Part shown: positions 55,320 through 63,873 of the stretch, one piece after another | Layout: each line of letters starts with the position of its first letter | How positions within the stretch are numbered: position 1 is the stretch's first letter | Assembly: GCF_009707365.1 (NCBI RefSeq) | Contig: NZ_CP046122.1 | Coordinates: 3,782,001 to 3,846,000 of the forward strand | Origin: Microlunatus sp. Gsoil 973 | GTDB taxonomy: Bacteria > Actinomycetota > Actinomycetes > Propionibacteriales > Propionibacteriaceae | Reading direction: 5' to 3' | DNA length: 64,000 bases | Program-made: the position numbers and the translations under genes | Notes under the pieces: model-generated | Database searches by the model: none | What the model was told of the DNA's origin: nothing | The model's input: only the letters and a program-made list of their open reading frames with translations

Positions 55320-55657
55320 GCGTCCCCAAGACATTGCCGTTCGGCGGCGCGTTGAAGGCGGTCCAGCAGATCGAGCATGCCGCCCGCGAACGGGATCAAG
55401 CCCGTCAGGCGGCAAACACCGAATTGGCGTCTGCACAGGAGGCAGCAGAGAAGCTGCTGGCAGATGCGCGCGAGGCGGCCAGGCGCCTTGATCAGCAGCG
55501 ACGCGACAACCTCTTGGCTCAAGCCGAGGAGGACGCGAGAACCATCCGCACGAACGCCGCGACGATGGCCGCCACAATACGCGAGCAAACCACCGCCGCC
55601 CTGCCGTTGCTGCTGGACCAACTGATGGCGCTTCTGCTCCCGGACGAGAGGCGGTGA
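55316..55657 (+). CDS. V/A-type ATPase peripheral-stalk subunit G/H
   Basis: A 113-residue protein, mostly one long charged coiled coil (EHAARERDQARQAANTELAS to DARTIRTNAATMAATIREQT) with Ala/Arg/Glu heptads, as in V/A-ATPase subunit G (H). It pairs with subunit E to hold the catalytic head still. Sequence is poorly conserved in the family, so the call rests on position and coiled-coil pattern. ATGA overlap with subunit D. Confidence 0.85.
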   Translation: MSVPKTLPFGGALKAVQQIEHAARERDQARQAANTELASAQEAAEKLLADAREAARRLDQQRRDNLLAQAEEDARTIRTNAATMAATIREQTTAALPLLLDQLMALLLPDERR

Positions 55658-55658
55658 C

Positions 55659-57608
55659 ATGCTCGTCCCAATGGCACGGGTCCGCATCCTTGGTCGCAAG
55701 TCTGACGCGGCCGACGCCCTGGCGCGACTCCACCAGCTACGGCTCGTCGAGCTGACTGAACTCGGGGTGCAGACTGGCCTGCATCCGCTCAGCGGACAGA
55801 CCCACCATCAGCAGCAGCTCCGCGAGATTGTGACCGAGATCGATGCTCTTCTCGCCGCGTTACCGACGGGCGCCGGGGCAACCGATCCGGATGGGCGATT
55901 CGTCCAGGCCGCGGAGTCGGACATCGACGGAGCCGACGTCGCAGCTGAGATTCACCGCCTCACTGTCGCTGTCGGCGCCATGGATCAGCGGCTCGACTCG
56001 CTACACAACGAAGAACTGAACCTGGCAAGTCAGATGCGGCCTCTCAAGCAACTGGTGCCACTGGTCCCGATCATCGCGGCGCTGAATGGCGCGCAGCTTG
56101 CCCAGCTGCACCTGGCCACCGTGGCGCTCGTGATCAACACCGGCAGTGCCGGCATTCCGCAGATGCTCCGCGACGAACTCACAGCACGCCTCGGCAACAC
56201 ATTCGAGCTCGCAACGACTCAGATCGAGGACGGCTCGGTGGGCTGCCTCGTGATCTTTCCGTCCGAAAAGACCCATGTCGTTCGGGAGATTCTGGGTCGG
56301 GCCGCCGTCCGCAGCGAGGCACTTCCATCACGCTTCGAGGGTCTGTCCCTCACCTCCACGGTTGAGGCAATGCAGTTGCGCATCGACGAGATCGCGGCGG
56401 AGTGCGCACGTGTCGAACACGAACGGCGGCAGCAGCTGGCGCGCCGCCGATCATGGCTTCGAGGCGCTCGTGCGGCTGTCCTGACCGAACTGGACCTGAC
56501 AGCAGCGGCGAGAACTCTGGTCGCGACCGAACGGGTCTTTGTTGCCGAAGCCTGGATTCCCCGGCGGCGGGTTGCCGAACTGCGGCACGACCTCGACTCC
56601 AGATTCGCTGGAACCGTCGTCGTCGAGCACCTGACAACCTCCCGATCCGACCACAACGCGCCGGTATTGATGCACAACACCAAGCCGGCCCGTCCATACG
56701 AGTCTCTGGTGAGATTCCTCGAGCTGCCGCGGGCAGGCTCGTCCGACCCGACATTCCTGATGGCGATCTTCTTGCCGATGATGTTCGGCGCCATGGTCGG
56801 CGACATCGCCTACGGCCTCATCCTTCTGCTGTTGGCGCTCGTCGCGCACTACAAGCTCGCGCAACGGCTGGTGCCGGCGGCAGAGCTGTCGGGTGTTGTG
56901 TGGGTGCTGATCGGCGGAGCGGCCTGGTCAATTGTGTTTGGAGTGTTGTACGGCGAGGCCTTGGGTGATCTAGGTCATCGCTTGTTCGGAGATTTCGCGT
57001 TGTGGCGGGACAGGACGTCCGGCGGCGCGCTCGAGCCTTTGCTACTCCTGTCGGTGGCAGTCGGAGCAGCCCACATCGTCCTCGGACTCGGCATCGGAGC
57101 CTGGCAGGCGATCAGACTGAACACACTTCGTGTTCTGGTGGAGAAAGTGGGCATGCTGCTCGCCCTGGCCGGTCTGTTCGGCGTCGTCGCCGTGGCCGCC
57201 GGACGCCTGTCGTCGACGGCGATGGCGCCGGCGCTGGCGGCGGTCGTCGCCGGCTTGGCCCTGATCATGTCATTGAACGGAGTCTTGGGTATTGCGACCG
57301 GGGCGCTGGACCTCCTGGCCAAGCTGGGAAACATCCTCTCCTACCTCCGCCTGGCGGCCGTAGGCCTCGCCTCGGCGCACCTGGCGAATGTCGCGAACCA
57401 GCTCGGCACCCTGGGACCGGTTTGGCTGGGGATCGTGATCGCCATATTCCTCCACGCGCTCAATCTCGCCCTTGCCTCGTTCAGCCCGCTGATCCAGTCC
57501 CTCCGGCTGCATTACGTGGAGTTCTTCGGGGCCTTCCTCATCGGCGGAGGTCGAGCATTCCAACCATTCGGTTCCACCTCGGAGCGGGAAGCCCTCGCCA
57601 CACAATGA
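55659..57608 (+). CDS. ntpI: V/A-type ATPase subunit I (membrane a-subunit)
   Basis: A 649-residue subunit. The cytoplasmic N-terminal half (about 1-360) alternates coiled-coil and small domains (RVRILGRKSDAADALARLHQ start). The membrane half has about eight helices: PTFLMAIFLPMMFGAMVGDI, AYGLILLLL, then LLALAGLFGVVAVAAGRLSS and LGNILSYLRLAAVGLASAHL, the segment with the essential Arg (YLRLAAVG) that faces the K-ring Glu. FFGAFLIGGGRAFQPF ends the protein. It forms the ion half-channels. Confidence 0.95.
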   Translation: MLVPMARVRILGRKSDAADALARLHQLRLVELTELGVQTGLHPLSGQTHHQQQLREIVTEIDALLAALPTGAGATDPDGRFVQAAESDIDGADVAAEIHRLTVAVGAMDQRLDSLHNEELNLASQMRPLKQLVPLVPIIAALNGAQLAQLHLATVALVINTGSAGIPQMLRDELTARLGNTFELATTQIEDGSVGCLVIFPSEKTHVVREILGRAAVRSEALPSRFEGLSLTSTVEAMQLRIDEIAAECARVEHERRQQLARRRSWLRGARAAVLTELDLTAAARTLVATERVFVAEAWIPRRRVAELRHDLDSRFAGTVVVEHLTTSRSDHNAPVLMHNTKPARPYESLVRFLELPRAGSSDPTFLMAIFLPMMFGAMVGDIAYGLILLLLALVAHYKLAQRLVPAAELSGVVWVLIGGAAWSIVFGVLYGEALGDLGHRLFGDFALWRDRTSGGALEPLLLLSVAVGAAHIVLGLGIGAWQAIRLNTLRVLVEKVGMLLALAGLFGVVAVAAGRLSSTAMAPALAAVVAGLALIMSLNGVLGIATGALDLLAKLGNILSYLRLAAVGLASAHLANVANQLGTLGPVWLGIVIAIFLHALNLALASFSPLIQSLRLHYVEFFGAFLIGGGRAFQPFGSTSEREALATQ

Positions 57609-57618
57609 AGGAGCGACA

Positions 57619-57834
57619 ATGGAGACTGGTCTGATCGCGATCGGAGCGGGACTGGCGGTGGGTCTTGCCGCCCTCGCTACCGGCTATGCACAGGCTCGAA
57701 TCGGCGCCGCAGCCATGGGTTTGATCGCGGAGAAGCCTGAACTCGTTGGCCGAGCAATCCTATTGGTGGCTATCCCCGAGACGTTGGTCATCCTTGGCTT
57801 CGCCATCGCAGCCATGGCGATCGTGTTGCTGTGA
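57619..57834 (+). CDS. ntpK: V/A-type ATPase subunit K (c-ring proteolipid)
   Basis: A 71-residue two-helix hairpin. Helix 1 has GLAVGLAALATGYAQARIGA with Gln25; helix 2 has VAIPETLVILGF with the ion-carrying Glu54. The short single hairpin matches Thermus subunit L, not the four-helix Enterococcus NtpK, and the motifs GLAVGLAALxTG, AQARIGAA and PETLVI are shared with Thermus. AAGGAGCGACA precedes ATG 57619. The Gln plus Glu-Thr arrangement resembles Na+-binding rings, but the Thermus enzyme with the same motif is known to use H+. Confidence 0.95.
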   Translation: METGLIAIGAGLAVGLAALATGYAQARIGAAAMGLIAEKPELVGRAILLVAIPETLVILGFAIAAMAIVLL

Positions 57835-57840
57835 TGTCCG

Positions 57841-58434
57841 ATGGCTCTGGACGATTTGTTGGCTGCCATCGAAGCCGACGCCATAGCTGAACGACAGCTG
57901 ACCGAACGCACGACCACCGAACGTTCGGCAGCAATCCTCGCGGCGGCGCGCCGTGACGCCGCCGTGATATCGGAGGAGGGTGGCCGTGCCTCGGAGCCAT
58001 CGGCTCGAGCAGAGGCCGATGAACGCCGAGCATTGGCCCGACTCGCTGCAGCCGGCGTGGTCAGGAACGCGCGAGAAGAAGCGTTCCAATCGGTGCTTGA
58101 TCAACTTCGCGGGCGACTCGTCACGCTCCGAGACACTCGCCACTACCCGGCGCTGTTCCACGGACTGGTGATCGAGAGCCGCGCGGCACTGCCTACGGCG
58201 CAGGACCTGCGAATCGACCCCCGGGATTCCGAATTGGCGGCGGAGTTTGCCGATGATCTCAACATCGTGGAATCGCTCCACTGCTGGGGCGGTGTGGAGC
58301 TGACCGGCAAGGATGGTCGTACCGTGCGGAACACGTTGGAGGAGCGCCTCCTGAACGCCGATCTGTTGCTGCGCGGTCACTTCGGGCGATGGCTTGCGTC
58401 CGCCGCGGAGCAGGACACGGGTGATGGATCATGA
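57841..58434 (+). CDS. ntpE: V/A-type ATPase subunit E (peripheral stalk)
   Basis: A 197-residue stator subunit. The N-terminal half is a charged helix (LAAIEADAIAERQLTERTTT... SEPSARAEADERRALARL) pairing with subunit G/H. The C-terminal globular domain has VGSA-like strand replacement with VESLHCWGGVELTGKDGRTV and RNTLEERLLNADLLLRG, as in subunit E. ATG 57841 is 6 bases after the subunit K stop. Confidence 0.9.
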   Translation: MALDDLLAAIEADAIAERQLTERTTTERSAAILAAARRDAAVISEEGGRASEPSARAEADERRALARLAAAGVVRNAREEAFQSVLDQLRGRLVTLRDTRHYPALFHGLVIESRAALPTAQDLRIDPRDSELAAEFADDLNIVESLHCWGGVELTGKDGRTVRNTLEERLLNADLLLRGHFGRWLASAAEQDTGDGS

Positions 58435-59519
58435 TCTTCTCCCGTGCTGCAGACTTCGGCTACGGCAATACAAGGCTGCGTGCGCGCCGGACCGCCATCT
58501 TGAGGGCCGACGACTACCAGCAGCTGATCGACCTCGATCTGGATGAGCTGCTGGACCTGCTTCAACGGCGCTCTGCCATATCGGAAACAGCGCCGGACAG
58601 TGGCAACTCGCTCCAGCAGCTACATATGCTGATCCAACACGATCTCGGCAGCGCCCTCGAGGACATGCGGTCCTTCTATCGCGGGCGGGCCCGGGAGTTG
58701 GTGGACGTCCTGTTGTCCCGCTACGACCTGGCCAACATGATCACAATCCTGCGAGCCGGCGCCCGCCCCGACCTCGCACCGGATCACCCGTTGCAGGCGG
58801 TGATCCCGGTCGGTTGGCTCAGGCCGCCAGTTGCGTCTCAGATTCTCCGATCCGACGGGTTGGCCGGAGTCGTCGAGCTGATGGCCCGGGCGTTGCCCGA
58901 TCGAGACCAGGCTCGAGCCCTGCACAACTCCTTCGAACAGTATCAACGGACCAAGGACTTGGCCGCGCTCGAACGCGCCGTGATCGGTGATCATACGAAA
59001 CGAAGCCTGTCCAGACTGGGCCGTAGCGACCGGAGCAGCCGGACCTTGATTCGGTTCCTGCAGCAACAAGCCGACCAGGACAACCTTCTTGTCACCCTCC
59101 GACTCCGCGATGCCATTCTGTCCGGAGCCGATGACACGCCACCCCCGGCGGAGACTCTGTTACCTGGTGGGGCGATCTCACAGAAGTCATTTGACAAGAT
59201 TCGCCACGAACCAGACGCCGCAGCTGTGGTGACCTGGTTGGGCACTCGGTATGGCCATCCGCTCCGAACGCCGCTCCAGCGCTGGGTATCCGACGGAGAT
59301 CTACTGGAACTGCAACGGACGCTCGACCGAAACACGATCGCAAGCACCATCCGTCTGTTCGTCAGCGGTGACCCGCTCGCGATCGACATACCACTGGCCT
59401 ATGCAGCGGAGAAGCAGCTGGAGGCGCAAGAACTGCGCCTGCTCGGTGAGGCAGCCGCTCGAGGGATCCCCAGGGACGTCGTCAACAGCGAACTGAGCTT
59501 GTCGATGGGGTCGTCATGA
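58431..59519 (+). CDS. ntpC: V/A-type ATPase subunit C (d-subunit, rotor collar)
   Basis: A 362-residue, mostly helical subunit made of three similar helical bundles that link the D/F shaft to the K ring. NTRLRARRTAILRADDYQQL, FYRGRARELVDVLLSRYDLA then NMITILRAGAR are typical of subunit C repeats, as is the ending ELRLLGEAAARGIPRD. ATGA overlaps on both sides. Confidence 0.93.
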   Translation: MIFSRAADFGYGNTRLRARRTAILRADDYQQLIDLDLDELLDLLQRRSAISETAPDSGNSLQQLHMLIQHDLGSALEDMRSFYRGRARELVDVLLSRYDLANMITILRAGARPDLAPDHPLQAVIPVGWLRPPVASQILRSDGLAGVVELMARALPDRDQARALHNSFEQYQRTKDLAALERAVIGDHTKRSLSRLGRSDRSSRTLIRFLQQQADQDNLLVTLRLRDAILSGADDTPPPAETLLPGGAISQKSFDKIRHEPDAAAVVTWLGTRYGHPLRTPLQRWVSDGDLLELQRTLDRNTIASTIRLFVSGDPLAIDIPLAYAAEKQLEAQELRLLGEAAARGIPRDVVNSELSLSMGSS

Positions 59520-59857
59520 GTCGACTGATCATCATGACGATTCCCGAACTGATACCCGGTTACCAGCTCGCTGGTGCCGAAACCATCCGAGTCGGGTCAG
59601 CCGCCGAGGCACAGACCCGGCTCGAGGAAATGCTGCTCGCCGAAGAGGGTGTCATCGCCCTTCACGCCTCGTACTACGACGCGCTTCCGGCTCCGTTTCG
59701 ACGGCACTTGGACACGATCCAGGTGCCGCTTGTGGTTCGGCTGCCGGCCGGGACCGCTGCCGACCAGGCCGAGGACAGACGTGACCGTCTCCTGGAGTTG
59801 CTGCGGCAGGCAGTCGGCTACGGCATCACCTTTGGCAGCGAAGGAAGTACATCATGA
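59516..59857 (+). CDS. V/A-type ATPase subunit F (central stalk)
   Basis: A 113-residue CheY-like-fold subunit: LIPGYQLAGAETIRVGSAAE (GFRLAGA-type motif), EEMLLAEEGVIALHASYYDA, then QVPLVVRLPAG near the end. It sits beside subunit D in the rotor and can regulate ATP hydrolysis. Called ntpG in Enterococcus naming. Overlaps C and A by 4 bases. Confidence 0.92.
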   Translation: MSRLIIMTIPELIPGYQLAGAETIRVGSAAEAQTRLEEMLLAEEGVIALHASYYDALPAPFRRHLDTIQVPLVVRLPAGTAADQAEDRRDRLLELLRQAVGYGITFGSEGSTS

Positions 59858-61650
59858 CGCTGGCAGATGCGCCCGCCAGGCACCTTCCCGACCAGCGGAG
59901 GCCGCGCGATGGCGAGGTGTGGAGAGTCGCCGGACCGGTGGTAGTCGCCCGCGGACTGCCCGGAGTGCGGTTGTACAACGTGGTTCGAGTCGGAAACGCC
60001 TCGCTGCCTGGCGAGGTGATCCGGCTTGATGGCGATCTTGTCACCATTCAGGTGTACGAGGACACTGCCGGCCTGTGTGCCGGCGAGCCGGTGCGTGACA
60101 CAGGCAGACCATTGGAGATCGAGCTCGGCCCTGGCATGCTGGGGCAGATCTTCGACGGCACCCAGCGGCCGCTGCAAGTGCTCGGACGTTTGGGCGACCA
60201 GCCCTTCGGACAGCCGTTCCTGTCACCTGGTGTCAACCTCCCTGCTCTCGATCGCGAACGGGTCTGGACATTCGAGCCACTGACCGCCGCCGGCGCGGTC
60301 GTCACCGGCGGCGATGTGATCGGAGTAGTCCAGGAGACGGGGGCGTTTCAGCATCGCATCCTTGTTCCGCCCGCGGTGCATGGGCCGGTGACCCGGGTCC
60401 ATAGAGGCCAAACTCGCCTGGAGGACCCCGTGGTCTGGGTCGACGATCAGCCGATCCCCATGCTCAGCCGCTGGCGGGTACGCCAGCCTCGTCCGTTCCG
60501 GTCCCGGTTGGCACCGACCATTCCCCTACTCACAGGTCAACGCGTCATCGACGTGCTGTTTCCGATCGCACGCGGCGGCGCCGCCATCATCCCGGGCGGC
60601 TTCGGCACCGGAAAGACCGTGCTTCAGCAGTCGTTGGCGAAATGGGCACACGCCGATGTCGTCATCTACATCGGTTGTGGAGAACGCGGAAACGAGCTGG
60701 CCGAGGTCCTTCAGGAGTTTCCGCAACTGACCGATCCTCGAACGGGAACGTCCCTGATGGAACGCACGATCCTGATCGCGAACACCTCCAACATGCCGGT
60801 CGCCGCGCGTGAGGCCTCCATCTATACCGGTGTGACGATCGCCGAGTACTTCCGGGATCAGGGTTATCACGTTGCGCTGATGGCCGACTCGACCAGCCGG
60901 TGGGGGGAGGCGCTCCGGGAGGTGTCGAGCAGATTGGAGGAGATGCCGGCCGAGGAGGGGTATCCGGCTTACCTGTCGTCCCGGCTGGCCGAGTTCTATG
61001 AGCGCGGTGCGGCCGTGAAGTGTCTCGGCTCGCAGGACCGTGAGGGGTCGGTCAGCATCATCGGTGCCGTCTCGCCTGCGGGTGGTGACTTCTCCGAACC
61101 CATCACCCAACACTCGTTGCGGCTGGCCGGCACCTTCTGGGCATTGGACACCCCCTTGGCCAGAGAGCGTCACTTTCCTGCCGTCGACTGGAATCGCAGC
61201 TACACCCTCTACGACCTGTCTGCCTGGTTCGAGCGTGAAGTAGCTCAGGATTGGTCCGCACATCGAGCCTGGGCACGCCAGCTGCTCCAGCGCGAGGCGC
61301 AACTCCTCGAGATCGTACAGCTGGTAGGTGCCGACACCCTGGCGCCGCCGGAGCGGGTGCTGCTTCAGACCGGCAGCATCCTGCGAGAGGACTTTCTCCA
61401 GCAATCGGCGTTCGACGAGCTGGACGCCTACTGCAGTCCAGCCAAACAGCTGGCGATGCTCCGGGTGATCAGAAGAGCCGACGCGGCCCTGAGATCGGCG
61501 GTCGACCGCGGAGTCGACGTCGCCCAAGCGGCGGCTGTGCCGTCGATAGCGGCACTGGCCGCGATGCGGTACTGGCCGTCGGCGGATGCTGCAGGCAGCG
61601 CGACAGCGCTCGCCGAGGAGATCGAAAGAGAACTGGAAAGCCTGACATGA
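59854..61650 (+). CDS. ntpA: V/A-type ATPase catalytic subunit A
   Basis: A 598-residue nucleotide-binding catalytic subunit. An N-terminal beta-barrel (VWRVAGPVVVARGLPGVRLY) and the A-type bulge insertion (HRILVPPAVHGPVTRVHRGQ) precede the P-loop GGFGTGKT at 248-255 with Lys254. Further motifs: IYIGCGERGNELAEVL, NTSNMPVAAREASIYTGVTI and VALMADSTSRWGEALREVSS. Length matches V/A-type A subunits, longer than F-type beta. It overlaps subunit F and B by 4 bases each. Confidence 0.97.
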   Translation: MTLADAPARHLPDQRRPRDGEVWRVAGPVVVARGLPGVRLYNVVRVGNASLPGEVIRLDGDLVTIQVYEDTAGLCAGEPVRDTGRPLEIELGPGMLGQIFDGTQRPLQVLGRLGDQPFGQPFLSPGVNLPALDRERVWTFEPLTAAGAVVTGGDVIGVVQETGAFQHRILVPPAVHGPVTRVHRGQTRLEDPVVWVDDQPIPMLSRWRVRQPRPFRSRLAPTIPLLTGQRVIDVLFPIARGGAAIIPGGFGTGKTVLQQSLAKWAHADVVIYIGCGERGNELAEVLQEFPQLTDPRTGTSLMERTILIANTSNMPVAAREASIYTGVTIAEYFRDQGYHVALMADSTSRWGEALREVSSRLEEMPAEEGYPAYLSSRLAEFYERGAAVKCLGSQDREGSVSIIGAVSPAGGDFSEPITQHSLRLAGTFWALDTPLARERHFPAVDWNRSYTLYDLSAWFEREVAQDWSAHRAWARQLLQREAQLLEIVQLVGADTLAPPERVLLQTGSILREDFLQQSAFDELDAYCSPAKQLAMLRVIRRADAALRSAVDRGVDVAQAAAVPSIAALAAMRYWPSADAAGSATALAEEIERELESLT

Positions 61651-63059
61651 GCCGCCTCTACACCACTGCCCATCGCACTGTCAGCTACGTCTCCGGCCCG
61701 CTGCTCATCGCCGAACACGCCGAGCACGTCAGCTATGGAGAACTGGTGGAGGTGGTCGCCCCGACGGGTCAACTGCGCCGCGGCCAGGTTCTCGAGATCG
61801 AGGGCGACCGCATGATCGTCCAGGTCCTCGGTGGCACGACAGATCTGGACATCAACACCACTGCGGTTCAGGTTAGAGCTCAGGCGGCCCGTCTCGGAGT
61901 GGGGCTTGAGCTGATCGGACGGGTACTCGACGGCATGGGCAGGCCGATCGACGGCGGCCCGCCGCTACTGCCCGAGGCTGAACGGGATCTCAATGGGCTG
62001 CCAATCAATCCGGTCGCCAGGGCGCACCCGTCGGAGTTCATCGAAACGGGCATCTCGGCGATCGACGGACTGCACACGCTCGTCCGCGGCCAGAAGCTTC
62101 CGGTGTTCTCCGGCTACGGACTCCCGGGTCTTGAACTTGCCACCCGGATCGCCCAGACCGCCCGGGTCCGTGGGTCGACGGAGGGATTCGTTGTGGTGTT
62201 TGCAGCCGTCGGCGTGACGGACCGCGAGGCGGCATACGTACGGGCCCAGTTCGCCGAGGGCGCGGCTCTGGAACATTCAGTCGTTCTCGTCAACCGCGCC
62301 GGAGAGCCGGCAGCCGAGCGCCTCACCTGTCCCCGATCTGCTCTCACCATCGCCGAATATCTGGCCTTCGAGCGGGACCATCACGTACTGGTCGTCCTCG
62401 TTGACATGACCAACTATTGCGAGGCATTGCGCGAGACGGCCGCGGCCCGGGACGAGGTGCCCGGCCGGCGAGGGTATCCCGGCTACATGTACTCGGATCT
62501 GGCCTCGTTGTATGAGCGGGCCGGCCGTTTACGCGGCCGACCCGGCTCCATCACGCAACTGCCGGTGCTCTCCATGCCCGACGACGACGTAACGCATCCG
62601 ATCCCCGACATCACCGGCTACATCACCGAAGGACAGATCGTGTTGTCGCGAGAACTCGAACGACGCGGGATCTTCCCACCCATCGACGTCCTGCCCTCGC
62701 TGAGCCGACTCATGAACGCGGGCATCGGTGCAGCCAGCACCCGCGAGGACCATCGCGACATTGCCGACCAGGCGTCAGCACTCCTGGGTCGTGGGCAGGA
62801 ATTGCGGCGGCTGATCTCCATCGTCGGGGAGCAGGCACTATCGGTCGAAGACCACCGGATCCTCGCATTCGTTGATCAGTTCGAGCAGCAGTTCGTCGGC
62901 CAGGACGCCGAGCGCCGTTCGATCGACCAGACGCTCGACCTGATCTGGAGGCTATTGGCGCCCATACCCGCCGTCGAGCTTCGACGGCTGTCCGCCGAGC
63001 TGATCGCCCGCTATCACTCGCCATCGCCGGGAGAAGACCAATCGGACCCGGCCACCTGA
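61647..63059 (+). CDS. ntpB: V/A-type ATPase regulatory subunit B
   Basis: A 470-residue non-catalytic nucleotide-binding subunit. It lacks a P-loop (the position reads FSGYGLPGLELATRI), as is normal for B. Other motifs: GYPGYMYSDLASLYERAGR, RPGSITQLPVLSMPDDDVTH and PIPDITGYITEGQIVLSREL. The frame is open far upstream, but ATG 61647 overlapping the A stop (ATGA) is the natural start. It completes a nine-subunit set, all genes needed for a full V/A complex. Confidence 0.97.
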   Translation: MSRLYTTAHRTVSYVSGPLLIAEHAEHVSYGELVEVVAPTGQLRRGQVLEIEGDRMIVQVLGGTTDLDINTTAVQVRAQAARLGVGLELIGRVLDGMGRPIDGGPPLLPEAERDLNGLPINPVARAHPSEFIETGISAIDGLHTLVRGQKLPVFSGYGLPGLELATRIAQTARVRGSTEGFVVVFAAVGVTDREAAYVRAQFAEGAALEHSVVLVNRAGEPAAERLTCPRSALTIAEYLAFERDHHVLVVLVDMTNYCEALRETAAARDEVPGRRGYPGYMYSDLASLYERAGRLRGRPGSITQLPVLSMPDDDVTHPIPDITGYITEGQIVLSRELERRGIFPPIDVLPSLSRLMNAGIGAASTREDHRDIADQASALLGRGQELRRLISIVGEQALSVEDHRILAFVDQFEQQFVGQDAERRSIDQTLDLIWRLLAPIPAVELRRLSAELIARYHSPSPGEDQSDPAT

Positions 63060-63155
63060 AAGCAGCCACTCTTAGCAGAGGAAGGCCGGACTCGGCGCGC
63101 GGAGCGCTTCGATGGCGGGCTCACGGCGGGCGGCGATCGAACCCGGTCAGGCCGC

Positions 63156-63608
63156 TTACGGCTGTTGGGAATGTCGCGACGATATGCGCCACATCGGAAG
63201 TTTGAAGGCGGTGCCCATCCGGCTCAGCTCGTCCCGGTGCAGAGCGCTCAGCATGCCCAGGACGCGTTCACCTTCGGCTGTGAGGCAGACCCGAACTGCC
63301 CTGGCGTCGGTGGGGTCCGCGTCGCGGCGGACCAAACCTTGGCTCTGAGCTCGGTTCACGAGTTCAACAACGCTGTGATGCCTCAGTTGGATCAGATCGG
63401 CCAGTTCCTTCACCGTGGCCCATTCCCTGCCCGGGAAACCCATAAGCGCCAACAGCAGTTGATATTGCTGCGGCGTGAGGCCACGGCTACGGACGATCTC
63501 CTCGCTGACGCGCAGATAACGCCGGATGGCGAATCGGAAGCGTGCCAGTTCCTCAAAATCAGACTTCGAGAGAGGCTCGGACCCATCAGATTCATCGGGA
63601 GCCGTCAT
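63156..63608 (-). CDS. MarR-family transcriptional regulator
   Basis: A 150-residue regulator. FRFAIRRYLRVSEEIVRSRG (dimer helix), LTPQQYQLLLALMGFPGREW, the HTH (ATVKELADLIQLRHHSVVEL) and wing (VRRDADPTDARAVRVCLTAE) are clear. I chose ATG 63608 (MTAPDES); a longer start near 63644 is possible. It is convergent with the ATPase operon and partly overlaps the next gene upstream, with which it probably shares a transcript. Its target is unknown; the ATPase-operon palindrome is a candidate by proximity only. Confidence 0.88.
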   Translation of the reverse strand: MTAPDESDGSEPLSKSDFEELARFRFAIRRYLRVSEEIVRSRGLTPQQYQLLLALMGFPGREWATVKELADLIQLRHHSVVELVNRAQSQGLVRRDADPTDARAVRVCLTAEGERVLGMLSALHRDELSRMGTAFKLPMWRISSRHSQQP

Positions 63609-63873
63609 CACCAAAACCCGCCACCCTTCCGTGTCGATCATCATAACCGGGCCGGTGGGCATCATCCGGGATGTGTAGTGAGAGCAGCACAGCGCCCAGG
63701 TCACGTAGCCCGATCAACACTCCGTGGAGCTGCGCCTGGTCTGCAACCGAGACGGTGATCATGGTGGTGCCGTCGGCCTCGCGGGTCAGCGTGGCATCGC
63801 CCAGTCGGGGCGACCAGTGATCGTCCAGGTGGCTGGCGACGCGGATCACATAGGTCGTGCAGGCAGTGATCAC
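63592..63873 (-). CDS. Small conserved actinobacterial protein (HLDDHWS type)
   Basis: A 93-residue protein reading YVIRVASHLDDHWSPRLGDA, LTREADGTTMITVSVADQAQ and LHGVLIGLRDLGAVLLSLH, a pattern (YEIRVxGHLDxHWSxW ... DQAxLHGLLxxxRDLGLxLLSV) I associate with a common actinobacterial family without known function. GTG 63873 overlaps the stop of the preceding partial gene (GTGA). It overlaps the marR start by 17 bases. Confidence 0.72.
   Translation of the reverse strand: MITACTTYVIRVASHLDDHWSPRLGDATLTREADGTTMITVSVADQAQLHGVLIGLRDLGAVLLSLHIPDDAHRPGYDDRHGRVAGFGDDGSR

Noticed and set aside
61251-61646. An N-terminal extension of ATPase subunit B by 132 residues
   Set aside because: It overlaps subunit A in another frame and has no homology. 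The ATGA overlap start gives the normal family length.
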